A DNA stretch of 64,000 nucleotides, from the NCBI RefSeq assembly GCF_016859285.1, contig NC_053404.1, forward strand, positions 15,949,105 to 16,013,104. The letters are read 5' to 3'. Both the position numbers and the translations under genes were made by a program. The notes under the pieces are model-generated. The model saw only the letters and a list, made by a program, of their open reading frames with translations, had not been told where the DNA came from and did no database searches. The stretch comes from Xiphias gladius (Eukaryota; Chordata; Actinopteri; Istiophoriformes; Xiphiidae). Positions 23,901 to 35,255 of this stretch are shown piece by piece. Each line of letters starts with the position of its first letter. Position 1 is the first letter of the stretch.

Positions 23901-26900
23901 TTGGTGGCATGAGATGGCTCACCAGTTTGCCACTGGGTGAAGGTAACGTGGGAGTGATCGGACCATTCAAACAGCATCTGGTTCCTCTGATCATTCAAGC
24001 CAATCCAGAGCACATCTGTCGGTACTAAGGGTTTTAAACACACATTTACTATGGTCATGGAGTGTAGTTTCACAGATTTGGTATCTTCTGTATTTAGTTT
24101 TGTTGTTCTTTAGATGAGTAGTTTGATGTTTTAAGAAATACACCTACTTGCTTTCATGCTGAGAGTTAGATAAGAGGATTGATGCCTTTCCCGTTTCTGT
24201 ACGGTAAATATGAAGCTGCAGCCAGCACACGATTAGCTTAGCTTAGGGCAAAGACTGGAAACGGGGGGAAACATCTAGCCTGGCTCTGTCCATCAGTTAC
24301 AAAAACTGCCTACCAACAGCTCTGAAGTTCATTAATTAACTTGTTATATTTTATTTGTTTATATGTACAGGAACTAGAATGTAAAAGCGACAAGTTGGGG
24401 TGCTTCACTATTTCTTGGCATGGAGACTACGCGTTTTCCAGGCAACCAGCAGAGATTTCAGGAAGTTACTGCGTCTGACCAATATAGCAGTTTGGCACAT
24501 AACCCCCCCATAAAGCCACAAATTGCCATTTTTATATTTTGTTTTTGTATGGATTAAACAAATAAGATATAATGTTTTAACTGGAGAACCATATAGGTGT
24601 TTTTAAGTTGGATTTTATACTTTTACAGAGCAGACTAGCTGTTCCTCCCTTCTTCCAGTCTTTATGGTAAACTAAGCTAACCTCTCCTAGCTGTAGCTTC
24701 ATATTCAACGAACAGGTATGAGAGTGGTTTCAAACTTCTCATCTAACTCTAAACGTCTAATTATTCCTTAAAAAAATTCGGATCAGTGTGTTTACTATTC
24801 ACCAATTTAATGTCACAAAAAATAAAACTGTCATTAAGAGTTTCCATACTCATAACATTTAGCATAAATTGCTTTTGTTAAAAAAAAAAAGAATCAATGG
24901 AGAAAAAAACTGACTTATTTTACACTTACAATACCCAGACTGAGATATGATGAAGCTCTGCTCTTCTATATTGTGTATGCTGGCCAAATCTCCTCCATCT
25001 TTGTGGCATGCAGCCAAAGCATCCCTCCACATCTTTTTATTCCTCTCCAGGTACCAACAGTTACCGGCATAAGGAACCCAGTGACTGGGGCAGAAACTGG
25101 GCTGGTCTTTGCCTGTGGATAGAAACCAAAAAAGCTGAGAATATATTCAGATGTAGATACGTACCATGAAGACTTACTTGTAATAATAAACCTTATTCTG
25201 GTCATTTTGAATTATGATATTATTTTACTTGGTGGTGCGGGCAGGCTGGTAGAGTTTCCTTTGCGACAAATGTAACCAAGTTTCTTGGTGCAAGTGCTGC
25301 TCTCCCATTTTGAGGCTTTTGCAGCATTTAGGGTTGCACATGTAAGCCCAGGCTCCGATGACGGATGACCTGTAGGAAACATAGATCCATGTATTATTGT
25401 TTTTAATTTAAAACCATAATTGTATTTAACTGTAAATATGTATGGTTATTTTTGAAAGCCCTCTGTTTTTATCACATCAAATGAAAACATGACATACTGT
25501 ACAATCATGTCCTATCACAGTGTATGTTTTTACTTACCTGGGGCCCAGTTTAAATACCTAAATGGATTTCCATTGCTCCACTGCCATCCACTCTCATAAT
25601 CCAAGCTGTTCAATCCAATCCACAGCGATGTTCCGAAAGAATTTGTCAACCCTGTGTCAACACATGTATTATGAAGCTATTAATATTCAATAATATGAAA
25701 ATGCGTGGTGTGGGTAGCTGATACGAGGTTAACTTTGTACCTGAAATGTATGACTGCTCATGTAGCTCTACAATGCTGAGGAGGTCAGCTCCCTGCTGCT
25801 GGCAGCTCTTTCTGGCCTGATGCCAGGTCAACACTGACTGTGCGTTCCTCTGATACTGAACCCCTGTGACTGGATCAGTGTCCCAACCTGAGGATGCTGG
25901 ATTATGGTAAAGACACAAAATACCACAAATTATAAAACTGAGGGAAATTATTCACCACATGAAGTAAAAGTAATGTAATACCTGTTGATCTGAATGGATT
26001 CTAAGGACAATAAGTGTCTCAAAACTGGAAACTGAGCAATATCTTGTAGATTCTTATCTAGGACTGTGTTCTGTTTCCTTAAAAACTATAGTAAAAGTGC
26101 ACTTGTTTTCTTTTCCTGTTCTCTTCCTGCCCCCGTTTTAGAGCAGCGTAAAGGGAAAGACAGGCCAGTGAGAAAAGGAAAACAAGGACAGTGCTGTGCT
26201 GACAACTCATGAGAGGAAGTGGTAGTGTTATTCTGCTGGGGTAGAGGAGGGGTCAGAAACAAGACCTGTCAGCACTGACCTCTTTGGTGATAGCACTTAC
26301 AGAAATGACAGAAAAACAAAATAATTGTGTGTGGTTTGATTAAAAAAAGGCATTGTGATGTGTTTGGATGGTCCGCTGACTTCTTTGTAAAATCATTAGT
26401 CAAAGATAATATAGCATAGACATAACAAACTCTTTAAGAATTTTTTTTCAAATGTTAAGTTTATTGTAGCCTTCTGTGAGGTTGATAAGATTTGTTATTC
26501 ACAGTTACCTTGGTTGGGACAAAAGCCCCATTTCTTTGCCTTATTGTAATCTTTCTCTGTGGCACACCACAGCTGTCCATCTGGTCGACCGTCCTTTGTG
26601 CATTCAGCGTACCACTTCTCCGCAAACTTAAAAGGGAACTGACAAGGGCCTCCAAATGCATTGCCCCCTAATGTGAAAATCTCTGAGGAGACAGATCAGG
26701 AAAAGTATATGGACATGTAATCATTACACCAATAAATTATTGTTAATCATGGGCATTCATTTTCTGTTCTTACAGCCTCCACTCTTCTGCGAGGGCTTTT
26801 CACAAGATTTTGGAACTTGGTTGCAGGGATTTGCTCCCATTCAGCCACAAGAGCACTGGTGAAGTAATTTATTGATGTTGGGTGAGAAGGCCTGGCTCAC

Positions 26901-28490
26901 AGTTCCAGTTCACTCCGGAAGTGTTTGATAGGGTTGAGGTTATAGCTCTGTGCAAGCTCTGTGTCAGGTTCTTCCACACCAAACTTAGAGAGCAACTCTT
27001 TATGGACTTCTCATTGTACACGTGACGGGGGTGTTCTCATGTTGAAAAAGGGCCTTTCCCAAAACTCTGCCATAAAGATGAGAATTCACTGTTGTCTAAA
27101 ATATCATTGTAGCTTTAAGTTTAATTGAAACTAAGGGGGCTATCAAAATGTACCATTTATGATGTGTTGGCTTGATCTTCCCATAGTGTTTTCTGACCAT
27201 GACTTCTGCTCTTGAAATAGACAGAAACGATTGGTCTAATAGTCAGACCACAGATTTGGCAGGATCCTTTTGCTGTGCACTGATCCTTTTTTGGTGCACT
27301 GCATTTGGAGTTAGTCCCTTCATATCAAACAAAGCTTGATATTTGTGATGCTTTACCAACAGCGCCATTCTGGACAGTGAACTCTCAGCTGTCTAAAGCA
27401 TGGGACAATTAACTGTGCTCACTGAAAGTTGCTAATACATTTTGACTTCCCTAAGTAAGACAGTGGTATAGTAGAGATTTAAAAAATTGTCAAGCAGAGT
27501 TCCTGGCATGTACATCTCTTAGGCAGACCCTTATTTAAAATTTAAATGATATTTAACTTATAGCCATTGCACCTGTTACTTGGTCTACATAGCAAACTTG
27601 CTATACATTGCAACTGTACAGTATCAAGAATTGAAGTATATTCTGAATATAGTATTACTTCTGTATAATGTATTTTTCTGCACTTGGAAACACAAACACT
27701 GAGTATGACTTCAATCTCCTAAGCATGAAGAAATGATGCACAATATTGTAAAACGCTGTTGAAGGACCCTCTGAAACACCTTTCCAAACTTCCTAGAAAG
27801 CTGAAGCACATTCCAGTTTAGATACCACTGTAGACAGTATTATAGGTTTGGCTTTTTTAAATCAATGGTAGACCAAGAATTCTTACCTTGATATCCCTTT
27901 GAACAAATGTCACCCCGAGTGCCAAATATCCTCCAGCGACTCCAAACGCCAGAGCCTTTGTAGATCATTATGTTCTTCTCATTTCGGTTGCCCCAGTTTA
28001 AGTGGAGGTCCTGGTCTTTTAGGCCAAAGAGAGTCTCGTTCTTGCATTGCCAGTGCTGGAGGTCACTGTTCTCATCACATTCAAAGAGGAGCACCTTAAC
28101 CCAGTCTTTTATCTCTGTTGCCCCCAGACAGAGCTTGAGGGACAGACTGAGGAGGCGCAACTGGGAAGCCCAACGAAACTTCTGCTCTTTGGCATGAGGA
28201 TCACAAGGTTGCAAAGTTAATGATGTGGCACTCTCCACTGTAACGCACTTGTTGTGGTCCTCGTTGAAGATCAGGAAAGAGCTACTGTCTAAAGCAAATA
28301 AAACAGCTTCAACAACACATCTCATACAATAGTTTCAAATGAATTTACAAGATGATTACTCTCATAACTTTACCCACAGCCAAGTTGAAAAGACAAAAAA
28401 AATGTGTCAGGGGTACGTACCAATGTCAGCAGTAATACAGAGAACTTGGAGGAGACAGAGGATCACAGCTAAATTGGAACAAGGTAACAT
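16809..28490 (-). CDS. mrc1: Macrophage mannose receptor 1 (MRC1, CD206), complete, 30 coding exons
   Basis: This is a type I membrane endocytic receptor of macrophages and endothelium that takes up mannose-, fucose- and GlcNAc-ended glycans through C-type lectin domains and sulfated glycans through its ricin-like domain. Thirty exons join in phase to give 1,423 residues (human 1,456, also 30 exons). Domain order: signal peptide (1-23), Cys-rich ricin-type domain (24-157), fibronectin type II (158-210), eight C-type lectin domains (about 211-1,335), a stalk, one membrane helix (about 1,357-1,380) and a short tail with FDNKLYF, the counterpart of the human tyrosine endocytosis motif, ending NIEQNEKA. 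Domains 4 and 5 keep EPN and WND, the mannose-type calcium and sugar site; the others do not. Exon positions are given in the block entries. One intron is GC-AG. Whether this is the a or b fish copy cannot be told here. Confidence 0.96.
18104..18605 (-). CDS. mrc1: mrc1 exons 24-25: C-type lectin domain 7
   Basis: Exons: 18605-18373, 18269-18104. Landmarks are [41 protein letters not shown] and YYSLCKRS. It has EPK in place of EPN and no WND. Confidence 0.94.
18753..19798 (-). CDS. mrc1: mrc1 exons 21-23: C-type lectin domain 6
   Basis: Exons: 19798-19690, 19559-19387, 18858-18753. Landmarks are [38 protein letters not shown] and KKGFICKRN. The donor after 19,387 is a weak GTTATT, but phase and protein likeness support it. 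The sugar-site motif is absent. Confidence 0.92.
20047..20949 (-). CDS. mrc1: mrc1 exons 17-20: C-type lectin domain 5
   Basis: Exons: 20949-20786, 20622-20558, 20393-20293, 20186-20047. Landmarks are [43 protein letters not shown] and YWNDINCGM, with EPN and WND both kept. The donor after exon 17 is GCAAGA instead of GT; the join to ATATCG keeps phase and gives [17 protein letters not shown], which fits the family. Exon 20 runs into domain 6. Confidence 0.93.
21056..21440 (+). repeat. Dispersed repeat family B, first part (mrc1 intron 16)
   Basis: It begins gctaaatgctaacgtcagca and shares ggcaggtataatgtttacca and gctaattagcactaac with the copy at 7,427. The last portion is divergent. It lies between mrc1 exons at 21,519 and 20,949. 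Confidence 0.65.
21519..22201 (-). CDS. mrc1: mrc1 exons 13-16: C-type lectin domain 4 and linker
   Basis: Exons: 22201-22104, 22009-21928, 21833-21689, 21557-21519. Landmarks are [39 protein letters not shown] and [18 protein letters not shown] with WND is the calcium-dependent mannose-type site; in human MRC1 domain 4 is the main sugar binder. The loop after the first cysteine pair is several residues shorter than human. The 39-nt exon encodes only a Pro-rich linker ([13 protein letters not shown]). Confidence 0.94.
22310..23548 (-). CDS. mrc1: mrc1 exons 10-12: C-type lectin domain 3
   Basis: Exons: 23548-23433, 23182-23034, 22509-22310. Landmarks are [13 protein letters not shown] (nearly identical to human), [18 protein letters not shown] and [10 protein letters not shown]. 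There is no sugar-site motif. The intron 23,033-22,510 contains a fragment of repeat family B. Exon 12 also encodes the start of domain 4 ([16 protein letters not shown]). Confidence 0.94.
22610..22870 (+). repeat. Dispersed repeat family B, last part (mrc1 intron 11)
   Basis: It shares aaatttcatggcaatc, gagacatttcactcagaacc and ctagcatgg with the last half of the copy at 7,427-7,990. The first half is missing. Confidence 0.65.
23649..25112 (-). CDS. mrc1: mrc1 exons 7-9: C-type lectin domain 2
   Basis: Exons: 25112-24930, 24024-23867, 23765-23649. Landmarks are [39 protein letters not shown] and YGYICKKK. The motif is EPS rather than EPN, the same as human domain 2. The 905-base intron between the first two exons holds palindromic MITE copy 2. 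Confidence 0.94.
24110..24782. mobile_element. Palindromic MITE family A, copy 2 (mrc1 intron 7)
   Basis: It starts gatgttttaagaaatacacc with gagttagataagagg nearby, and ends with cttctcatctaactctaaac and attattccttaaa, the reverse complement type of the start. The interior carries tgaagctgcagccagcaca, attagcttagcttaggg and catctagcctggctctg. It fills most of the intron between domain 2 exons. Confidence 0.75.
25229..25887 (-). CDS. mrc1: mrc1 exons 4-6: C-type lectin domain 1
   Basis: Exons: 25887-25741, 25651-25538, 25369-25229. Landmarks are [37 protein letters not shown] and [10 protein letters not shown]. It lacks the EPN/WND sugar-site pair, so it is probably a structural domain, as in the human receptor. 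Confidence 0.94.
26509..28490 (-). CDS. mrc1: mrc1 exons 1-3: signal peptide, ricin-type Cys-rich domain, FNII domain
   Basis: Exons: 28490-28421 (signal peptide), 28288-27887 (Cys-rich domain with [29 protein letters not shown] and GSGVWSRW) and 26667-26509 (fibronectin type II domain, [14 protein letters not shown] to WGFCPNQ, with its four cysteines). The start Met is the only one in phase that opens a hydrophobic leader. Intron 2 (27,886-26,668) carries a Tc1-like relic. Confidence 0.95.
26772..27120 (-). mobile_element. Tc1/mariner-like transposase relic (mrc1 intron 2)
   Basis: The stretch corresponds to the 3' half of a fish Tc1-like transposase gene read on the minus strand. Recognisable traces of the conserved catalytic-domain end (proline- and asparagine-containing DLNP-type region, then the C-terminal helix) are spread over two frames with stops and small indels. 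One known landmark is ctcccattcagccacaagag at 26,834. No terminal repeats or full gene remain, so it is a dead fragment. Confidence 0.72.
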
Positions 28491-28760
28491 TATCCTTGAT
28501 GTTTAGTTTGCACTCAGTGGTGGAAGAAGTGGTGCGAGAGTTTGCCAGTCATGAAGAGAAGAGGTCTGGTGTGTGGTAAGGTGTGTGACATACAGCAACA
28601 ATGACACAGAGACATGGCCCTTTCCCCCCTTCATCACACTGATGAATATCCTGTCACATGGGTGGTTAAGGTTGGTCAAACACAGCAATTTCCATGGGCA
28701 TCCACAGAATTTTTAGCAGAGGAGAGGAATGCAGGAAGATGGGAGCAAGCAATCGCATCT
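28491..28760 (-). promoter_or_regulatory. mrc1 upstream region with a block kept in the orphan duplicate
   Basis: It lies directly upstream of the mrc1 start codon. The sub-block 28,630-28,715 (tcacactgatgaatatcctg, then ggttggtcaaacacagcaat and tccacagaat) is also found upstream of the orphan exon near 15,795-15,880, at similar spacing. The sharing comes from common origin. Whether it also reflects promoter function is an inference. No TATA box stands out. Confidence 0.4.
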
Positions 28761-31700
28761 TACCATTAAACAAGAAAACGGAGGTCACCAGTGATAGCTT
28801 CAAATAGAGCTCATTGTGTCAGGGTAGGACAATAAATCTATTTTTAATAAATCAAAGGCATAAGTGGAACAGGATGATGAATTTTGGGAATTTATTTATC
28901 AAAGCAGGCTTTCTTTTCAAGTTCAGTATGTTGCCTTTTTCTGAGATTTTTGAGCTACTATAAATAGCCCTTCGGTCAGTGCAAAATCTCTGCTTGGATA
29001 ATGAACCCAGAGAGCTGATGTCATTCAACAAGACTGACTGAAGAAGTTTCAAGTGTCAGAAAACTGACTGAAGAAGTTTCAAGTGTCAGAAGATTTAGGT
29101 GAATCACATCTGATTAAGAATGTACCAGTTTCATAGTTATGCCGCAGTAAATGAGGATTAAACGAGGTTTTGCAGCACTTTGCTTATGTGACTTTTTTTG
29201 TGGGATAGTTGCCCCCAGGAGGTCCACTAGGCTTTCAGTGAGGAGTGCAGTGATGATACAGGTCAGGAGAAAGAGAGGACAGAAGGAAATCCTGCTTCCT
29301 ATTGGGGGAAGTGAGTGGAGATCTGACCACTTTTAGCCTCAAACGGCAGGCATGCCCAGTAGTGCTGCTCAGACAAATAGGGTACATAAAAAAACTGTAA
29401 AATACCTGTTTGGACAATGATAAATTAAACACACAGATGTAGGAGAGTCTATCTGTAAACAATAAACAGTATATTTAATGAATTAAGTATTGTCTGCAAC
29501 AATTTTGATGGTTTATCCCCTGGCCTTTTAAAACGAGAATGTGAGACTGTGTCCATTTCATTGCTTGTGCATTCTTGTCTGCCATGGTTTCTCTTCTGAT
29601 ACTACCACTAGGTGCTGCCAAAGTTAGAAAATTTAAAAATTCTACATTTATCTACATGCAATAAATTTTTTCAGTCTTTATTTGTGTAAAAGTGTGACTC
29701 ATCTAAAATGAATCATACTTTTCAAAGTAAAACCGATTTTTGGAAGTGTATGTAGGTAATAAGTGATTGTAAATGCATTAAAGGAATAGTTAAGCTCAGC
29801 ATAAAGACTGGTGAAACAAAAAAAATGGTGAAACAACGAAACTATTCCTTCAATGTAAACACAAAAGGCTGGTAGAAGAGATCAAATACACGCCAACATC
29901 AGTATGTAATAGTGAAAAATGCATGACTTGACTTGCTGAACAGTTTTCCAAGAGGGCTGAATGTTAAGGCTTGAGACATTAAAGTACACATGTGCAGATA
30001 TTAAGAATCAGTCACAATTAAATATAGGTGGAACTTCCATATACTGGAAGGTGGACATAATATCACAAAAACATGTACAGTTTAATGCAAAAACCACTAC
30101 AAAAGCCCAGTAACAAATAATATCTTTTTGCCATTGTGCCATTTTTTCCTGCTCTGAAAATTATGATATCCATGTTTCTGCAGGATTACAGGAAAGGAAG
30201 GTATGCGAATGTTTTGCAGAATAATGACAGGAAACATTTCCTCTTGGGGACTTATTGGGATGAAATGGGATAAATTCCAGTGTCAAAGGTTTAAATGAGG
30301 ATCAAAACATGTGCCTTCAGTTCATGTCGGTACATTCTGCATACATGATAAATCACACAAGTGAAACTTAAAACATATTTGATTGATTGTCTTTATTAAC
30401 CTTACCAAAATATATCTATCAATGATACAAATTCACACTTTGTTTTTCTTTTTGGAATATAACTTAGCAAAGAAAAACCTAATATAAATAACATGGATTT
30501 ATGCTTTTACATATTCACTGCACTTTATGGTGATAGAAAAAAGTCTGCCAAAAATTCTCAAGTGACATTACAGGTACATTCCCAAAGTGCCATGCTTGGT
30601 GGGGGAGAGGGGTTTTAGGGGTAAAAAAAAGTACATTTGAACAAAAAGGTAAATAATACATAACATAACACTCATTTGACAAATAATGTCCTTTATGGGA
30701 AAACATTGCCTTAGAGCTCCCTTTTGGCCTGTGAAAAGTACCATCATACATTTTAACATAATATTTCATCGGTGTCACATACACAAATTCATACTTTAGT
30801 TTGGTTGCACCAGCTATTCTTAGATTCATTATTAAATTTGTTTAAAGCTTCTCAGTTCTTAACTACTAGATGATTTAATTGAACTAGTGATTTACTGAAA
30901 TCCGCGTTGCATCCTTAGAACTTGACCCAATGTCTTAGTCAGACAAATCAAACAGGAAATCACTGTAGCACCACAAGCTGTGAAATAGCATAACTTCTAT
31001 TTCTATATGCATATATGGAGAAATATGTGTGTTTCAGAATAAAGTGAAATAGTAGTATTCATGCAGCTTAGAGTGAGCAGGGAATTCCGGATAACACTAA
31101 CCTAGCTTACGTTACTGGATCAAACGTTTCCGGCTTAAGGTTTCATAATTCAAAGTTGTTTTATTTTTGTGAAAAGTAATTCTTCCCAATTTACATCATT
31201 ACAAAATAGCATTTCATCAAGGGTCATGTCAGATTTGTCAATCATATTCCACATTACTTCTTTTACTCCGCACTCTAAACGTGTCATATATTGGCAAGCT
31301 AACGTTAGCTTAGTTCTTTGATTCAGTTAGCTGTAAATATTAAACCTAGCAATTACTGGGTGTAAATTTTTAGTAACATCTAATCACTATGTAAGAGCTA
31401 GTTTCTGCAGTGCAACTTATTTTAATGTAGCGATGTGTAAATCTCTAGTAAATATTTATGTCATAACTAAGACACGAAATCTTTAAGTTTGTGTTTAAAG
31501 TTCCTCCAAAGTTCTTAACCACTAGCTAGTTTCAAACTGGTGATTTACTATATCAGGTTGTGATATTACAAGTTAAGACATTTTTAGCTAAAAAAATCAA
31601 CGATGTAAATGAGTCGCTGTAGCATCACAGTCTGTAACATAACATAACCCCCACAAATTTTTTTGGGGGGGGGGCAATCATTTGTCAGTGTAGGAATTAC

Positions 31701-32265
31701 TTTGTTTTATTCATATATGCATGCATGAAAAATGTTTCATTTAGCTGTTAGAAGCATCTCATTATGGTAACCTAACTGACAATATTTGGTTATTTAGTCT
31801 GTCATTAGGGCAGAGTTTTGTCATTTGAGCTATATTGTGTTTTTTTTTTTTAAATGTAATTTTAAATCCTTTTTAGACATCACCATTATTACCTGTTTCG
31901 TCAAATGTGTCGACCATATTAACTTACTCTTGCTGTAAATGGGTCCTTTATTAGCAAGCCAATGTTAGTTATGTTGTTAGCTAGTTCAGTTAGCTAACAT
32001 TACATAACAGTTACATCGAAGCAGGTTAGGCTACTGGCTGAAACCTTTTAGCAAGAAGTAATCACTGTGTAAGAACTAGATTGTGTTGTGCAACCAGTTT
32101 TAATGTAGTGAATCTCCACTAACACTTATTTTGGCTAAGTATGAATTTACAAAGTGCTGGTGCAACCCCCTCTTGAATCAAAGGATCCTACAGATCTGGA
32201 TTGTGCCAACCTATGCTCCTACTATGTGTTGTAATGTTGCACTGTTTTTGCTTGAAGTGTTGGTC
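28761..32265. other. Intergenic region between mrc1 5' end and tmem236 3' end
   Basis: AT-rich, no exon recognised. It includes a short direct repeat at 29,030-29,091 and, toward 32 kb, the probable tmem236 3' untranslated region with candidate AATAAA on the minus strand at 31,952-31,947. Confidence 0.6.
29030..29091. repeat. Two-copy tandem repeat of about 30 bases
   Basis: The block actgactgaagaagtttcaa followed by gtgtcagaa occurs twice in a row with almost no change. Confidence 0.9.
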
Positions 32266-35255
32266 TTAAAAGAACATCCTCTCTGTGTTGAAGACCCTCA
32301 GTTTGGTCATGAAGTTGAAATAGACAAAGGCCAGGCACACCAACAGGTTCTTCATCAGATAGAGGAGGGGTGTGACAAAGCCAAAGAAGGCAATGAGGCC
32401 AACACGCACAAAGAAAAAGGGCAAGTCCTGCAGAGCTACTCCTAGTGAGGAAAGCAGGGGGCTGTGGGGCATGACCACCACACGCAGGCAGGACAGGTAG
32501 CTGAAGATATAGATGGGGAACACCCAGCCTGAGTAGTAGACCAGGGGATGTCCTGCTACACGCATCATCTCCACCGTATCCATCCAGAACATAAAGCTGT
32601 CCACAAACACATCCGCTCGGGCATCGCTGGCGCACAGGAATCTCAGTGGACCCGTGTAGGCGTACGGAGATATGTGGTACGCTGTGGTGGTGCTCACTGA
32701 TCGAGAGCTCAATCCAGAGATACTAAATGGTCTCCCAGCATTACCTGGTATCCCAGGGACTGTCCCGTTGGTCTCTGGTCGGGCCCCTGCTCCGTTCTGG
32801 TTCCTGTCACTGGGCTGGCTTGCAACTGGTGGTGCAGGAGTGGAGCCACCTTGCCCGGGCACAGCTGGCCCTGACACAGCTGGAGTGATAGGTGTTACAG
32901 GTGTTACCTGTTCCACATGTGTGAGGACAGTGGAGGGAATGTCAGTATCTCTCTCCATGTCATTAGCTGGGGAGACAAAAAGAATGATTTTCAAGACAAT
33001 AGTCCAGTCAAAGAAGATTATACAGAGCAAAGCAAATCTGAAATTACATGTGCTGATGTTGCTTATCTTAATGTGGTGCTTGTACTCACATTGTTGCCTC
33101 TTTTTTTAATTTACCAAACACGACAAGAATCATAATGTTCAGAATGACTTTATTTTGAACATTGTTGGGCTAAAGTTGTGAGAAGAGAAACAGTGGGAAA
33201 AGTATAATAGCGATACAACAGGTCATCAAATCCTGTGATCATAAAAATGTAACTATTAATCTGCTGTGTAGTTGGAACCACAGCTTCATGAAACAGATGA
33301 TGTTAAAATTCTAAAATAGGTAGGGTTTTAAAAAGGAACATCACAATAACAGGAGTTTACTCAAACCACCTCAGCATCCTTCTTTAGAAAAACGTTGCCG
33401 CAGCCTTGTCAGTTCAGCACTGTTTTATGAGAAGAAAGCTGGGTTGACAAATTTCCAGCTAATTTCTTGTGTTACACAGGTATTTTCCAACTTTGGGTAC
33501 AGATCCAAAGGATAAGAAGTTCAATTGTGTCTGTAAATTATTCTGGATAAATGATATAAAGAACTATTTGCTGTATTTGTTGCCTCCAAGCTCCTGCAAT
33601 GTAAAGCCAGGCTTGTATCACTGTATATATAGTTGGCAGAGGAAAGTTCAGGATCTATAGCACTCAGTGAGTGATTTGTGTAATGTGTTCAGAGAGCTGC
33701 GCTCACCCTGGCCAGTCAGTCTGCAGTGGCGTATCCGCTCCACAACGTCAATACAGATGAGAGAGAAGAGGACTAGTGATACGGGGAGCTCCGTGAATGT
33801 GTCATATTTCATGTTGTTATTTATCTGAACCTGGGCAACCGACCAGAAAATAATTAGTTTAACATACATTTTGACCAGAACATTTAATGTAATTATCTAC
33901 TCACTTCCAGTCAATATAGAAGTTATCAGTTTACCTACAAACAATAATAATAATAATTTACATCAAACTGCCTATACTTCTGACCTCCTCTGTTTCAGAG
34001 TTTGTGGGCTAAATCAGTTGCAGCTTTGGTATTTTCCTGAGTCAGGACTTCATACCAACAGGAGACAGAACAAAGCAGACAAACTGGTTGCCTTAGTAGA
34101 ATTTATGGCAGTTATGTAAAAGACACCAGATAAGCAAGGGCCAAAAGGTCAGGTTGGGCTTCAGAAAGGGCCACATAAAACAGCAAAGGATCTAGGCTGC
34201 AGCCAACAAGGAAGTGAAAATGTGCCTCATGGACAGATGATTTGACTGGGGCAGCTTGGACAGGAAGAGGAACCAAGCTGCTTATCAGTAGCTCCTTATC
34301 CATATAGCTGGATATTTCTCCCTTGAGAACCAAAAGGTTCCTCACAAATCATCACCTTTATTCCACTCACAGAGGTCTTACCCTTGGATTCCACTAATCT
34401 AAAAAAAATGGTATCATTTTGGTCCCAAATGTAAAGTTGCAGCAGGCATTTTGTTAACTTCCAAGCAACTTCTTTGGATGATAAACACAATCATAATATG
34501 TAAAAGTGGTCTAAATAATTACAATAAATGTTGTGGTCAATTATAGGCTGACTCTTATAGCAAATATAGATAAGATAAGGGTCATAATTTATTATCAGAA
34601 TACAGATCAATTAATACAATAAGACTGATGTCAAACAATCTGCAACATGTACCTCAGAGCTGGCGATGAGAAAGGCAAAGCAGGGTAATGTGGATAGGAT
34701 CACGTATACCAGGGCCACAGGCCTCCTGATACAAAGACAAAGGAAGGGAAAGACAAAATAGTAAGGAAGGAAGACAAAGGCAGTTGCAGGACTTGCCATA
34801 TCATGATATTCACCAGCCAATTGCAGTACAAACCAGCTACAGGCCTGTTCAGACTCAAACTGGCTGGTCAGGTCTCAGTCAGTGCTGCACTGGGATCCCA
34901 GCTGCTGACCATACACAGCTACAAACAGTGCTGGACCTCCATTTTGGGCTCCTGACATAAGGACAAAGGCAGGAGAAACTCACCACTTCTTTCTCCCAAT
35001 GAGAATCTTCTTTTTCATGAAGACCATGTACTTCAGGGGTACCCAGACCAGCAGGGCAGTGGAGGTGACATAGGCAATGGAGGAGGCCACGATCAACCAG
35101 TAAGCCGTGCTGCCGTCTCCAGGAGGCTGCGCCGAGGTTTTCACCTTTGCTACAATGATCGCAAACCTCTGCATGACGATGAAGAGCGGCACGCACAGGC
35201 CTGCAAACTGCAGCACCTCGCAAAGGGCGAACTTCAGCGTCCTCCCCGAGCCCAT
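32266..35255 (-). CDS. tmem236: Transmembrane protein 236, complete, 4 coding exons
   Basis: Exons: 35255-34984, 34725-34653, 33830-33707, 32966-32266; all GT-AG and in phase, giving 389 residues (human 351). Matches to human TMEM236 include a start MGSGRTLKFALCEVLQFAG, WLIVASSIAYV, a conserved STLPCFAFLIASSE, TELPVSLVLFSLICIDVVER, TVEMMRVAGHP, LQDLPFFFVRVGLI and VYFNFMTKLRVF. Several hydrophobic segments indicate a multi-pass membrane protein. Its molecular role is not established. The loop encoded by the start of exon 4 (after residue 156) is rich in Pro, Thr, Gly and Ala, poorly conserved and accounts for the extra length. It is next to mrc1 in human too, on the same strand. Confidence 0.94.
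33831..34652. other. Intron 2 of tmem236
   Basis: 822 bases with no exon or recognisable repeat. Confidence 0.7.

Noticed and set aside
29151-29336. Leader-like reading on the minus strand (SFCPLFLLTCIITALL) as a further mrc1-like exon
   Set aside because: No start codon in frame and no DNA likeness to mrc1 exon 1.
32672-33109. 145-codon plus-strand open frame
   Set aside because: It is antisense to tmem236 exon 4 and runs through its splice acceptor; no family likeness.
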